DNA of 32,068 nucleotides, taken from positions 1-32,068 of the IMG/VR virus record IMGVR_UViG_3300013132_000152; one strand, given 5' to 3'. A model generated the notes under the pieces. That model saw nothing but the letters and a program-made list of their open reading frames with translations, was not told where the DNA came from and did no database searches. The stretch comes from a virus. Shown here in pieces: positions 15,801 through 23,794 of the stretch. Every line of letters begins with the position of its first letter. Positions within the stretch are counted from its first letter, which is position 1. The position numbers were made by a program, and so were the translations under genes.

Positions 15801-17882
15801 AAAAATAATGTAACAATACAAACATTAACAGACCAAAATGACATTTCATTTGATTCATATGTATTTGAACCTGGACAAGATTATGAACCATATAATACAG
15901 ATTCTGTATCTTATTATGCTGGTATATTAAATAATAGAAGTCCAATAACAAGGAAAAAAATATCAAAATTAGGACTTGATGATGTTACAGTTAGATTTTT
16001 AAAAAACTGGACAATAGCATATCCATTTGATAGGGATGATAATTTCTTTATACAAAATGGTGAACGTGCTGGAACAAATAAATATTTCCCAAAAAATACA
16101 CCAAATAGTTTAATTGATTCAAAATATAATTTATCAAGATTAGATTTTAATGGTGGTACTTATATGACTGGAATTGGTAATGTGAAAGATAGTAACCAAT
16201 ATGATGGGGATACAACTGATTTAATTTATCTTGCTGGTATTTTTGATCTTGTGGGTATGTTATTTAGGCAACCAAAATTAATGTTATATTTTTCATATAG
16301 TTCACATCTTGAATTAAAAGATAAGCCATTATCATATTTAAATAAAAATAAAATAGTATTAAGGACTGATAGACTCCCAACATCAGATGGTTTGGATGGT
16401 AAAAACTGGGTTAACAATAGTGTTGGTATATTACAACAGAATAATAATTTTAGGATTTACACATACCCCAAATCTTCACAAGGTCAAGGATTACCAGCTG
16501 AAGCCAACCCACTTTTTGATGCTAGTATAGGTAGCAATGATATTTCTGGTTTACCAAATGCTTCAGATGTGTTGAATACATTTAATTTATGTAATAAATT
16601 AGTTCCGTATTCTTGTTATTCAAATGATGGGGGTAATATAGTAATAAGCGAGTATTGTAAATCATCAAAATATCAAAAGATATATATGAAGGATGGTTGT
16701 TATCAGTTGGTTAGAAGACCAATACTTGATTTAATTCCTGATATAAATGCTTTCCGTGAATGGATTTTTAGATTTAAATTAAATTATGGTATATGTAGGG
16801 GTGTAATTTCTGAAACATTTGTTAATAACTGGGTAAACGGATCATTATTTATGTTTTCTTTTAGAGCAAATACAAATAAGACAAGTCCAGAGTATTGCAA
16901 AGATTTAGTTTATTATGATAATAGTACAAATAATTTTTATTATAGAAGTTCACCATATGATGATACTAAATTTAAATTTGTTGGTAATAATAATACAAAA
17001 GATAGTAAAAGTAGGTTAAATAATTATAATTTAATGTATCCAACTACAATTATTAATTTGGGTGTAAAGAATAGGCAACAGAGGTCATTTAGTGATTTTA
17101 GCACTTATGGATATATTATGAATGCAATTAATACAACAAGCCATTATGATAATTCTGATTTAGTCAATTTCTTTGTAATTAGTAGAATATTAGATTCTAA
17201 TGTTTTGAAAGGGCTTATTCTAAATAATACAATTATAGATTCATTCTTTAGTCGATCTGTAAAAAAATTAGATGGAGATTTGGCTCAATTATTATCAATT
17301 AATTCTGAATTTGGAGTTGTTAAATTTTCACCAGAATTATATGAATTTAAAACAAACAATTCACCTACCATAATTTTTAGAGAAAATAATAAGAATTATA
17401 TGGGTGTATTCTACTCATCATCACAAAATGATTTACAATTAAAAGATTATATTACCCCAGGTAGAGTTAATTTTAGAACAGAGGTCACAAATGCTTTAAT
17501 TACTCAAAATTATGGAAATACTTCACAAGAAGTGCCCTTTTATTCTTGGAAATTATCTAAAAATTCAAAAACAATTTTTGGAACAGACCAGAATACTTGG
17601 GGAACAGCACAGACAGACATTAAGAAGAAAAAATATCAATATCTTGAAAGAATAAAGTTTACATCAGGAGATACTGCAACAGATTATTTTTCAGATTCAT
17701 CTTATGATTTGAGTTACAATAATGATAGGGGTTATATTTTTGCACAAAAAAACAATGTATATAACAAAGATGATAGGAAAATTGATTCTTTCATAGTTGG
17801 AGCTCCATTCCATTTTTATTTTGGAATAAAGAAAGGTTTTTCTGCCTTGGATAAATTTAAAACAAAGTATTTGAATGAATAA
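12810..17882 (+). CDS. Giant baseplate/tail protein with hydrophobic core segment
   Basis: A 1690-residue protein, the largest here, not assignable to a named family. Residues about 48-75 and 146-185 look like two halves of a carboxypeptidase-regulatory-type beta sandwich (VVAGRITANNGFGIPNARIS, then a G-Y-x-x-x-G-I-P-x-G-S-Y pattern). Residues about 493-600 are strongly hydrophobic, enough for three or more membrane helices (LLYFLFSLIIQIFQF, FAQILLPAILGLVSFLL, VVLTTLNIFLI), and end in a basic run RKIIRRKIKKI. A C622-x-x-C625-x-C627 cluster follows. The rest is beta-rich, Asn/Tyr-rich structural sequence. Its place after gp25- and gp6-like genes suggests a wedge or baseplate arm component, perhaps standing where gp7 does in T4. 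The membrane-like part could contact the host membrane on ejection; that is inference. The end overlaps the next gene by eight bases. Confidence 0.8.
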   Translation: MQNSFRIKTDIGQDKVVNFQLDQNIEFLEILSFKIRQSEVYTLDCANYGVVAGRITANNGFGIPNARISIFIPLSEEDENNELITSIYPYKTINDKNEDGYRYNLLPYEPSYPGHVATGTFPSLNDVMFDGQAIEVYEKYYKYTVKTNSSGDYMIFGIPVGSYTILMDLDLSDMGEFSLTPQDLIRMGRATEAQFKGNSFQSSSDLSSLPQIVSLSKGITISPLWGDPETCDSTINRIDFDLRDDASIDIQPTSIFIGSIFGTSNIDSVRINCRVKESMGNLCQLETGPGQILAIRQTRNNDANSLPILEQYELDNNGRVIDGDGTWVVELPMNLEYVTTDEAGNQIITNDEKIGIPRKGKYRFKVKWQDVDNSTDTSRKAHFLVPNIKEYGWGASGSINPINSTNPNVKKELAGSYYFGLDWDGYTNKDAAIRCEDTFYEFEYNKVYTVAGLVDQYQGGEGQGKFIGIKEISDRSCEQNVNKYPVNDGVKNFDLLYFLFSLIIQIFQFINIPIIFGYHLVAFLWNFFAQILLPAILGLVSFLLAKEIIDLIKWLTTASYSLATFNPLSPLFSAFLFGMLIKDFAGIVVLTTLNIFLIRNFRKIIRRKIKKIHLPNITYPNCELCDCEMEEVDVDLEGLEQNNGLLSQLSNYSLYYDNFSQNFNWTNLKEIVKREDEKYVDDTLYEDDKPLMIFAITQAIAGRATNSSGVKPKNIGETDIKTPRSDKYMLSTFAKNFSVYSETLPVGERINYFNLRNSYFSGKNKIKVSFANDLNKGTHHYDNVIVVLSDTLIESGELLSFVNSSLSKDVNFRYTGTTADGEVFFGKPGTIKITNQNKNIIVRYATTQDKDETKTYTLPVLTGLTDTSYYASDLEYFQVLTGMTYYEYLNMSDKTKKGYLPSVLTSPAVLRVKIGNQDVVGDEVIINNPIEYFQNIENQYVLIIQRGVDPYSPEYANKYGIGKIFGYDNEDQISFTVNTKLNIPIQKLNDFNNGSIYKNNVTIQTLTDQNDISFDSYVFEPGQDYEPYNTDSVSYYAGILNNRSPITRKKISKLGLDDVTVRFLKNWTIAYPFDRDDNFFIQNGERAGTNKYFPKNTPNSLIDSKYNLSRLDFNGGTYMTGIGNVKDSNQYDGDTTDLIYLAGIFDLVGMLFRQPKLMLYFSYSSHLELKDKPLSYLNKNKIVLRTDRLPTSDGLDGKNWVNNSVGILQQNNNFRIYTYPKSSQGQGLPAEANPLFDASIGSNDISGLPNASDVLNTFNLCNKLVPYSCYSNDGGNIVISEYCKSSKYQKIYMKDGCYQLVRRPILDLIPDINAFREWIFRFKLNYGICRGVISETFVNNWVNGSLFMFSFRANTNKTSPEYCKDLVYYDNSTNNFYYRSSPYDDTKFKFVGNNNTKDSKSRLNNYNLMYPTTIINLGVKNRQQRSFSDFSTYGYIMNAINTTSHYDNSDLVNFFVISRILDSNVLKGLILNNTIIDSFFSRSVKKLDGDLAQLLSINSEFGVVKFSPELYEFKTNNSPTIIFRENNKNYMGVFYSSSQNDLQLKDYITPGRVNFRTEVTNALITQNYGNTSQEVPFYSWKLSKNSKTIFGTDQNTWGTAQTDIKKKKYQYLERIKFTSGDTATDYFSDSSYDLSYNNDRGYIFAQKNNVYNKDDRKIDSFIVGAPFHFYFGIKKGFSALDKFKTKYLNE

Positions 17883-19518
17883 GTATAATATTGTTCCAAG
17901 TGCATTTAAGAATAAAGTATCAGATGATGATGGTTCACAGATATCAATTGAGTTAGAATCATCAATCAAGGAACTTACCGAATTTGATAGGGATGTTACT
18001 ATTGATTTGAAGAATTTGTATAATCAAGAAAAGAGTAATTCATTTAAGATAAGACCAGTTTTCAGTATAAACTTTACTTACAACAATTCTTATTCTGGAA
18101 TTACAACAACCAAGTATAAAAATGAATTAATATATCCAGTATTGAATTCATTTTATATTCAAGATGATAAGGTAAAGAAGGGATTTCTTCAAGCATATGA
18201 ATTTGATTTTTTTAGACCACCAAAGTTAACAGCATATGGTTATGAAACATCAAAAGCATTTAATTATAATTGGGGTTATTATTTGACATATCCTTATAGT
18301 GGGGATAGTAAGCAAAGTCTTAATATAAAGATTGGTAATTCATTTTTTGATTGGGTTGCAGAAGATGGAATACCATTTGTTGGTAATCAAATTATTATAA
18401 ATGGATTTGATGTAATAAGAATCACTTGTGGTGTTGAGCATAATATTAAGGAGGGTGAAAGTATTTTGATTGATGATGTTGTTTATGATGTTTATTCATT
18501 TGGAGATGCTTCTTATGGTTCAGATAAATATATTATCAATGTTCTTAATGTTAATAATCAAATTAAATCAAATATTTTTAACACATTAAAACGTGTTATT
18601 ATTGGAGGCAATTCAGGTGAAACAACATCAAGATATTACATTAGAAAACATAAAGTTATTGATGGGGGTGATAAATTAATTGTCACAAAATCTGGTTTTC
18701 AGAGAGGTGTTTTTGATGGTCGCAGTGTTTTGAGTTATAATAATAATTCATTTTCTGGTTACACAAAAGAATCAAATTATTCATATAATTTTACAGTACA
18801 AAATGAAATAAATATTGATGACATTGTGGATAATCATAATAGACCAATAACAGAATTATATTTAACAATTGTTTTCAAAGGACAATCTGGATTTTTTGCA
18901 TCAAGAAATGAGAGGATGAAGAAAGGTTGGGAATTTAATATTCTTAATAATAAGGCATGGTGGGAAAGCAGAAATCCAAAATCTGATAGCAATATTAGTA
19001 CAATATTATATTTTGATAATGATAATAAAGAATTCTTTTATTATAGCCACCCAAAGGAGTTTGATGGTGATTTTTGTGAATATAATGATTATGATCAAAC
19101 AGAGATAGTTATTTCAGATTTTTATTATAAAATAAAACATTCTCAATCAATTTTTGATATAAATGATAATGAGAAGGGATATTATTATAAACCACACAAT
19201 AAATTGCAATTAAAAGTATTTTCAGATTATGTTGAAACAGTTGATAAAAATTTGGCAGATAATCTTCCAAATTATGCTTTTTATTCAAAAGTGGATAATC
19301 AATTTAGATGGAGGGATATTTATAGTGTTGGATTTTTTGATGAAAATAATAATGGGGTTAATTACCCATTTGTAAATGGAGCATTTTATCCATTTGTTAA
19401 TAATGTTTTTAAATTATTTCCAGAAGGATATGATTATTATAATGAGGTTATTGAAAAATCAACAAATGTTGATGGAAATTCTTTAATTGTAAAACCTGTG
19501 ATTGATGAGTGTGAATAA
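17875..19518 (+). CDS. Unrecognised structural protein of the tail module
   Basis: A 547-residue protein that I do not recognise. It begins at an ATG overlapping the last eight bases of the giant gene, which suggests translational coupling and a joint role. Composition is rich in Asn, Tyr, Phe, Ser and Asp with short alternating strands, as in phage baseplate or fibre proteins. A W/Y-rich stretch lies in the middle (KAWWESRNPKS, about residue 361). No catalytic motif, signal peptide or membrane segment is seen. The last 14 bases overlap the next gene. Confidence 0.82.
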   Translation: MNKYNIVPSAFKNKVSDDDGSQISIELESSIKELTEFDRDVTIDLKNLYNQEKSNSFKIRPVFSINFTYNNSYSGITTTKYKNELIYPVLNSFYIQDDKVKKGFLQAYEFDFFRPPKLTAYGYETSKAFNYNWGYYLTYPYSGDSKQSLNIKIGNSFFDWVAEDGIPFVGNQIIINGFDVIRITCGVEHNIKEGESILIDDVVYDVYSFGDASYGSDKYIINVLNVNNQIKSNIFNTLKRVIIGGNSGETTSRYYIRKHKVIDGGDKLIVTKSGFQRGVFDGRSVLSYNNNSFSGYTKESNYSYNFTVQNEINIDDIVDNHNRPITELYLTIVFKGQSGFFASRNERMKKGWEFNILNNKAWWESRNPKSDSNISTILYFDNDNKEFFYYSHPKEFDGDFCEYNDYDQTEIVISDFYYKIKHSQSIFDINDNEKGYYYKPHNKLQLKVFSDYVETVDKNLADNLPNYAFYSKVDNQFRWRDIYSVGFFDENNNGVNYPFVNGAFYPFVNNVFKLFPEGYDYYNEVIEKSTNVDGNSLIVKPVIDECE

Positions 19519-20308
19519 ATATAGATTATTACAACCAAGGGTTGAGGATTTGGTTATAAATTTACCTATTAAAATGGATTTTGATAATCTTGGATATCAA
19601 GATACCATAGATACTTATGGGGGGGAGATTTTATCAAATTCAATAAATCCATTAATTGATTATGAAATTGTTCGTTTTTCACATAAAGGTCAACAAGAAG
19701 GATTTCCTGACCCATCAAAAACCTCAACACCAACACCTACCCTTACGCCAAGTGTCACATTTACACCAACACCAAGTGCCACATTTACACCAACACCAAG
19801 TGTCACATTTACTCCTACGCCAAGCATAACACAAACTACTACAACAACCCCAACAGTAACGCCAACATGTAATAATAATTTATGTATTTGTTATAGTGTT
19901 ATTGCTAATACATATGGAGGGGCTTGCACAACAACATATTATAATTGTAATGGAGTTCAAGATTCTATAACAATACCAGTTCAAGATAATGGTCTTGAAT
20001 TTAAAATATGTGTAAGAAAAGACTTGGGTAATGATGGTATAATATCTAATGACTGTGGCTTTACTGCAATATCACCAGAGTGTGGTTGTAATTGCACAAA
20101 TCAAAGTTGTAATGATTGTGATGTAGAGACAACACCAACATCAACGCCAACTAGTACAATAACACCTACACCAAGTAGAACAACCAATGCAACCCCAACT
20201 GTAACACCAACTAATACAACAACTCCAACACCAACCCCAACTGTAACACCAACTGAATTAAGGTATTATTCATCAAATAATTTAATTGGGTTTAATCAAA
20301 ATTGTTAA
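19505..20308 (+). CDS. Modular tail protein with Thr/Pro linkers and Cys-rich domain
   Basis: A 267-residue protein with four parts: an N-terminal anchor (residues 1-73), a Thr/Pro linker (about 74-121) holding three eight-residue units of the form PSVTFTPT, a cysteine-rich domain (about 122-208, with clusters such as NNLCICY, CGCNCTNQSCNDCD), and a second Thr/Pro linker (about 209-250) with a short tail ending in Cys. I chose ATG 19505 rather than the TTG just before it. The layout is that of a tail spike or fibre: globular domains on extended, protease-resistant linkers. The role as receptor-binding or accessory fibre protein is inference from design and position. Confidence 0.82.
   Translation: MSVNKYRLLQPRVEDLVINLPIKMDFDNLGYQDTIDTYGGEILSNSINPLIDYEIVRFSHKGQQEGFPDPSKTSTPTPTLTPSVTFTPTPSATFTPTPSVTFTPTPSITQTTTTTPTVTPTCNNNLCICYSVIANTYGGACTTTYYNCNGVQDSITIPVQDNGLEFKICVRKDLGNDGIISNDCGFTAISPECGCNCTNQSCNDCDVETTPTSTPTSTITPTPSRTTNATPTVTPTNTTTPTPTPTVTPTELRYYSSNNLIGFNQNC
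19748..19819 (+). repeat. Tandem 24-bp repeat, three copies
   Basis: Three consecutive 24-base units (19748-19771, 19772-19795, 19796-19819) encode PSVTFTPT, PSATFTPT and PSVTFTPT. Copies 1 and 2 differ by one base; copy 3 has a few synonymous changes at its end. The strand is C/A-rich and G-poor. Such units expand and shrink by slippage or recombination, changing linker length. Confidence 0.9.
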
Positions 20309-20313
20309 TAAAT

Positions 20314-21228
20314 ATGACAGATTTTAATATATATGCAGGTTCTGCTCCAACCCCAAGCGGTTGTGGAAGTTGGTTTACACATTCTACTAGTGGAGATGCT
20401 TGTAATTCAATATTTTGTGCAACATCACCAACAAATTGTGTGGGGGATTGTGATACATTGTATGTAAACACATCAAGAACGCCACAAAAAATAGAAACTG
20501 GTGATACAATATATACTAAGGTAGATGGGATTTATACTAAATTATCAGAAGGTTGGTATGTTAGTAGTACAAATGGCACAGTCTTTAATATTGATTCAAG
20601 TGGGGTACTAACAAGTGTAAATACTTGTTCTGGTGCAACCTATGTTAGGGATTATGATGGAAATTATTATGGAACAGCAGTAATTGGAACACAAACTTGG
20701 TTTACAGAAAATTTAAGAACAACAAGATATAATGATGGAACAGTTATTCCAAATATCACAGATAAGAGAACTTGGAAGAATTTAACAATAGGTGCATATT
20801 GTGCATATAACAATGCAACTGATAATTGTTTTGGATATTTGTATAACTGGTATGCCACTTCTAATGCTGGGGGTTTATGTCCTACTGGGTATCATATGCC
20901 AACAAATGCTGAATTAACCACATTAAGCAATTATCTTGGTGGCAATGGTGTTGCTGGTGGAAAGATGAAAACAAAGGGTTTGGTTTGGTGGGATTCACCA
21001 AATGATGGTGCAACAAATAGTAGTGGATTTAATGCTTATCCAGCTGGGAGAAGGGTTTATAATGGTAATTTTAATTTTTTTGGGGAAACAGCAACATTCT
21101 GGACACAAACAAATGGAAGTGGACTTAACTTCAAGAAATTAGGTCAATTAAAATATAATAATGATAATTTGGATTTTCAAGAAGATGATCCAAATAATGG
21201 GTATTCAATTAGGTGTATAAAAGATTAA
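20314..21228 (+). CDS. Tail protein with FISUMP-type C-terminal domain
   Basis: A 304-residue protein. The first 115 residues include a Cys-rich start (SGCGSW, CVGDCD) and a domain with TPQKIETGDTIYTK and LSEGWYVSS. From about residue 118 to the end is a Fibrobacter-major-paralogous (FISUMP) type domain: RDYDGNYYGTAVIGTQTWF, ENLRTTRYNDGT, CPTGYHMPTNAE (with W/Y pairs such as YLYNWYA), and the closing GYSIRCIKD. This domain is common in surface proteins of Bacteroidota and has a C-type-lectin-like look, suggesting ligand binding. I chose ATG 20314; an in-frame TTG at 20302 overlaps the previous stop. As a tail protein it is a candidate receptor-binding tip. Confidence 0.85.
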   Translation: MTDFNIYAGSAPTPSGCGSWFTHSTSGDACNSIFCATSPTNCVGDCDTLYVNTSRTPQKIETGDTIYTKVDGIYTKLSEGWYVSSTNGTVFNIDSSGVLTSVNTCSGATYVRDYDGNYYGTAVIGTQTWFTENLRTTRYNDGTVIPNITDKRTWKNLTIGAYCAYNNATDNCFGYLYNWYATSNAGGLCPTGYHMPTNAELTTLSNYLGGNGVAGGKMKTKGLVWWDSPNDGATNSSGFNAYPAGRRVYNGNFNFFGETATFWTQTNGSGLNFKKLGQLKYNNDNLDFQEDDPNNGYSIRCIKD

Positions 21229-21232
21229 TGAA

Positions 21233-21820
21233 ATGGGGATTGATTATAGTTTAAATATAAATTTTAATTTTTATAATGGAAAAGGATTGAATTCAATTGA
21301 TAATTGGAATTCAACATACTTAACCCCAAGCAACAATTTCTTGGATATAGATATAAAGAATGTATCAAATAGTTTCAATAATTCTTTTTTCAAATTAGAT
21401 TATTATGATACCCCATTTAGCAAATCTCAAAAAATTTATCTAACAACAATCTTACAAGCAAGTAATGGGATTAAATCTGGGGATATTACTATACCAACAT
21501 ATAATTTGGATTTTGTGGATAACACAGAAGGTTTTTTTATATATTGGTTAAAAGACAAGGAAATATTTAATTTTGATACATTCTATGTTAGTGCAACATT
21601 CTTTAATGGTAAAGATGGTGGGTTTAAAAGAATGGCAAATGTTTGTCAATCCACATTGAGTGATAAATATAATTTGAATGATGTTTTTGATTTTTATTAT
21701 AAAATAGAATTGGATTATAATACATATACATATGCGTATTATAGTATAAAAGATGGTGGCAAACAAGTTGGAGTTAAAGGAAATCCTATGGCTTGGTATG
21801 AATATGTAACAAAGAAGTAA
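21233..21820 (+). CDS. Unrecognised tail-module protein
   Basis: A 195-residue protein without a family I can name. It has an aromatic, Asn-rich N-terminus (LNINFNFYNG), a GFFIYWLKDKE segment near the middle and a charged end. It looks like a small beta-sandwich structural protein. It starts four bases after the previous stop, and its TAA shares its last A with the ATG of the next gene, so the two are probably translated together. Confidence 0.82.
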   Translation: MGIDYSLNINFNFYNGKGLNSIDNWNSTYLTPSNNFLDIDIKNVSNSFNNSFFKLDYYDTPFSKSQKIYLTTILQASNGIKSGDITIPTYNLDFVDNTEGFFIYWLKDKEIFNFDTFYVSATFFNGKDGGFKRMANVCQSTLSDKYNLNDVFDFYYKIELDYNTYTYAYYSIKDGGKQVGVKGNPMAWYEYVTKK

Positions 21821-22866
21821 TGGTATATAAAATTAAAATATCCCCAGAGTCATTATCATCCATAATTAAGGAGGTCACATATAGTGGAAACACCTTTGGG
21901 GTATATACTGGAATGACCAGCCTGCTGACTGGGGGAATAAATGGGGCATCCACTTTGACAGGACTTACAATCCCCATATTACTCACACAAGATTGTATAG
22001 ATGTTGGATATTATTCAACATTTGATGGTGCAATACAACAAAAAGAAACTGCCTTAAACTATCTTTTCAGTGCAGAGACTAGTCACAAGTATTGTGTTTA
22101 TAATACATCAGTTTTAAACTCATATACCAAAGATTCAGAATATCAAATATATTGGGGGGATGGAAGCAATATTGAACCTATGAGTGGTGTTAAAATATGC
22201 CATACTTATCCAAATACAAATGCAACATATGTTATAAGATTGGAGCAGAAGAATAATTTTGGAACAAATCTTATAAGTAAAACAATAACCATACCATTTG
22301 ATAAAGATAAAGTTAGCAATAACCCAAATGGAACAGTTGACTTTGTCCCAAGTGGGGGTCCTTGGAAAAATTCACAAATAAGTTATAATTATATCTTTAC
22401 TGGTGATACCGGAATGGATATTGATGATTATTTGTATGATAGTGAGGTAACTATTACAGGTTATACAAAATCTAATTTGTTTGAATTATCATTATATGGT
22501 GGCAAAACATATGATGTCAATAGAGAAATAAAAAAGAATGGGGAAACATATGGTAAAGTAACAGATATAAATAGTTCATTCACAGCATACACAATACAAG
22601 ATATTAAATATACTGATTATCCTTTTGGTGTTACAACTTTTGAGTTTAAGAGTAAGGGTCTGAAAAAAGAAACCACAGTGCTAAGTGCAATAACAAAAAA
22701 TGAAGCATTAATGAAATCAGTGGATGATGTTCAAATTTTCTCAAATGTTTTTGTGGAGAGGGGAAAGAATTCAGGATATGAGAAAGTCCAGAGGCTTGGT
22801 GAGGTGAAGACATTGCAAGATATGGAAAAATATGGATATGGGTATTTTAAATTAACAAATAAATAA
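21820..22866 (+). CDS. Tail-module protein with PKD-like segment
   Basis: A 348-residue protein. Around residues 108-150 there is a PKD-type beta-sandwich signature: YQIYWGDGSN, then ICHTYPNTNATYVIRL, matching the W-x-F-G-D-G-x and H-x-Y-x-x-x-G-x-Y-x-V pattern of the family. The rest is unknown, with a Gly/Thr-rich start (GMTSLLTGGINGASTLTG). By family knowledge PKD domains mediate protein or glycan contacts in extracellular proteins. The start codon overlaps the previous stop by one base. A role as baseplate-associated adapter or adhesin is inference. Confidence 0.8.
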   Translation: MVYKIKISPESLSSIIKEVTYSGNTFGVYTGMTSLLTGGINGASTLTGLTIPILLTQDCIDVGYYSTFDGAIQQKETALNYLFSAETSHKYCVYNTSVLNSYTKDSEYQIYWGDGSNIEPMSGVKICHTYPNTNATYVIRLEQKNNFGTNLISKTITIPFDKDKVSNNPNGTVDFVPSGGPWKNSQISYNYIFTGDTGMDIDDYLYDSEVTITGYTKSNLFELSLYGGKTYDVNREIKKNGETYGKVTDINSSFTAYTIQDIKYTDYPFGVTTFEFKSKGLKKETTVLSAITKNEALMKSVDDVQIFSNVFVERGKNSGYEKVQRLGEVKTLQDMEKYGYGYFKLTNK

Positions 22867-22900
22867 AGAACTAAACTATTTATAATTAAATAATAATAAT

Positions 22901-23794
22901 ATGGCAATTGGTACATATGGAACAGTTAGACCTAGTGATGTCAGCCCTGAAGATGTGGAGATAGTTATGGTGTATTCTCCAACTAGGGATCAAACAGACT
23001 TAATTACACAAAAAAAACTAGATGCTACAACAATATTGAAACCATATTTTGATAATGAAAATCAAGATGAGGTTTTGGGTGGTTTATATAATTTAACATT
23101 ACCAGCAAATGAATTTACAGCACTTGGTTATTATACATTATATCTTAGACCTTCACAGATTAGAACCAAAATAACTGATTGTGGGATTTTAAGTGCTTTG
23201 CCAAATGTTAAAGGCATTGTGGTGGATTTAAATAATGTACCAAGTGAGTTTAGGAATAAATTTGAAACACCACAAGAATTAGTTGGTTATAGAATTGAAT
23301 ATTTGAATAATAAACAAAAAGTCCCAAACTTTTTTAGGATAATAACATCTTCTTTTTTTTGTGAACCTATTGTAACAAATGAAGTTAATACTAACCAAAA
23401 ATCAATAAGATATAAGTATGTAGATAATAATACAAATTTAGTTTTCCTAACATTAACACCAAGTAATTCCCCATCAAATAAAACAAATGCAACACCATTT
23501 ATTGGCCAACCAAATCAGCAAATAATTATAACAAATACATATTTTAATCCAACAACACTAGAGATTGAAATTGCTGAACACGATATTTCAACATTAGCAA
23601 TTGGTTTATTTGGAAATCAAACAAAATCAATTGAAGATGGTGTATATACATTATATGACACAACAAGTAATATATACAAGCAATATAATTTATTTGAAGT
23701 TAGAAATCAATTTAATGAGTTGTTATATGAGGTTAGAGAGGATCGTGGAGATGATATTGATATAAGTAAAAATTTTGATAATATAGTAGAATAA
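22901..23794 (+). CDS. Unrecognised structural protein
   Basis: A 297-residue protein that I cannot assign. It follows the largest gap between 12.8 and 30 kb (34 bases, AT-rich, no ribosome binding site). Features: a start with GTYGTVRPSDVSPEDVEIVM, a middle with YYTLYLRPSQIRTKITDCG, and an acidic end (REDRGDDIDI). No enzyme motif is seen. Its last base is shared with the start codon of the next, large tail gene, so it probably works with it. Confidence 0.82.
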   Translation: MAIGTYGTVRPSDVSPEDVEIVMVYSPTRDQTDLITQKKLDATTILKPYFDNENQDEVLGGLYNLTLPANEFTALGYYTLYLRPSQIRTKITDCGILSALPNVKGIVVDLNNVPSEFRNKFETPQELVGYRIEYLNNKQKVPNFFRIITSSFFCEPIVTNEVNTNQKSIRYKYVDNNTNLVFLTLTPSNSPSNKTNATPFIGQPNQQIIITNTYFNPTTLEIEIAEHDISTLAIGLFGNQTKSIEDGVYTLYDTTSNIYKQYNLFEVRNQFNELLYEVREDRGDDIDISKNFDNIVE

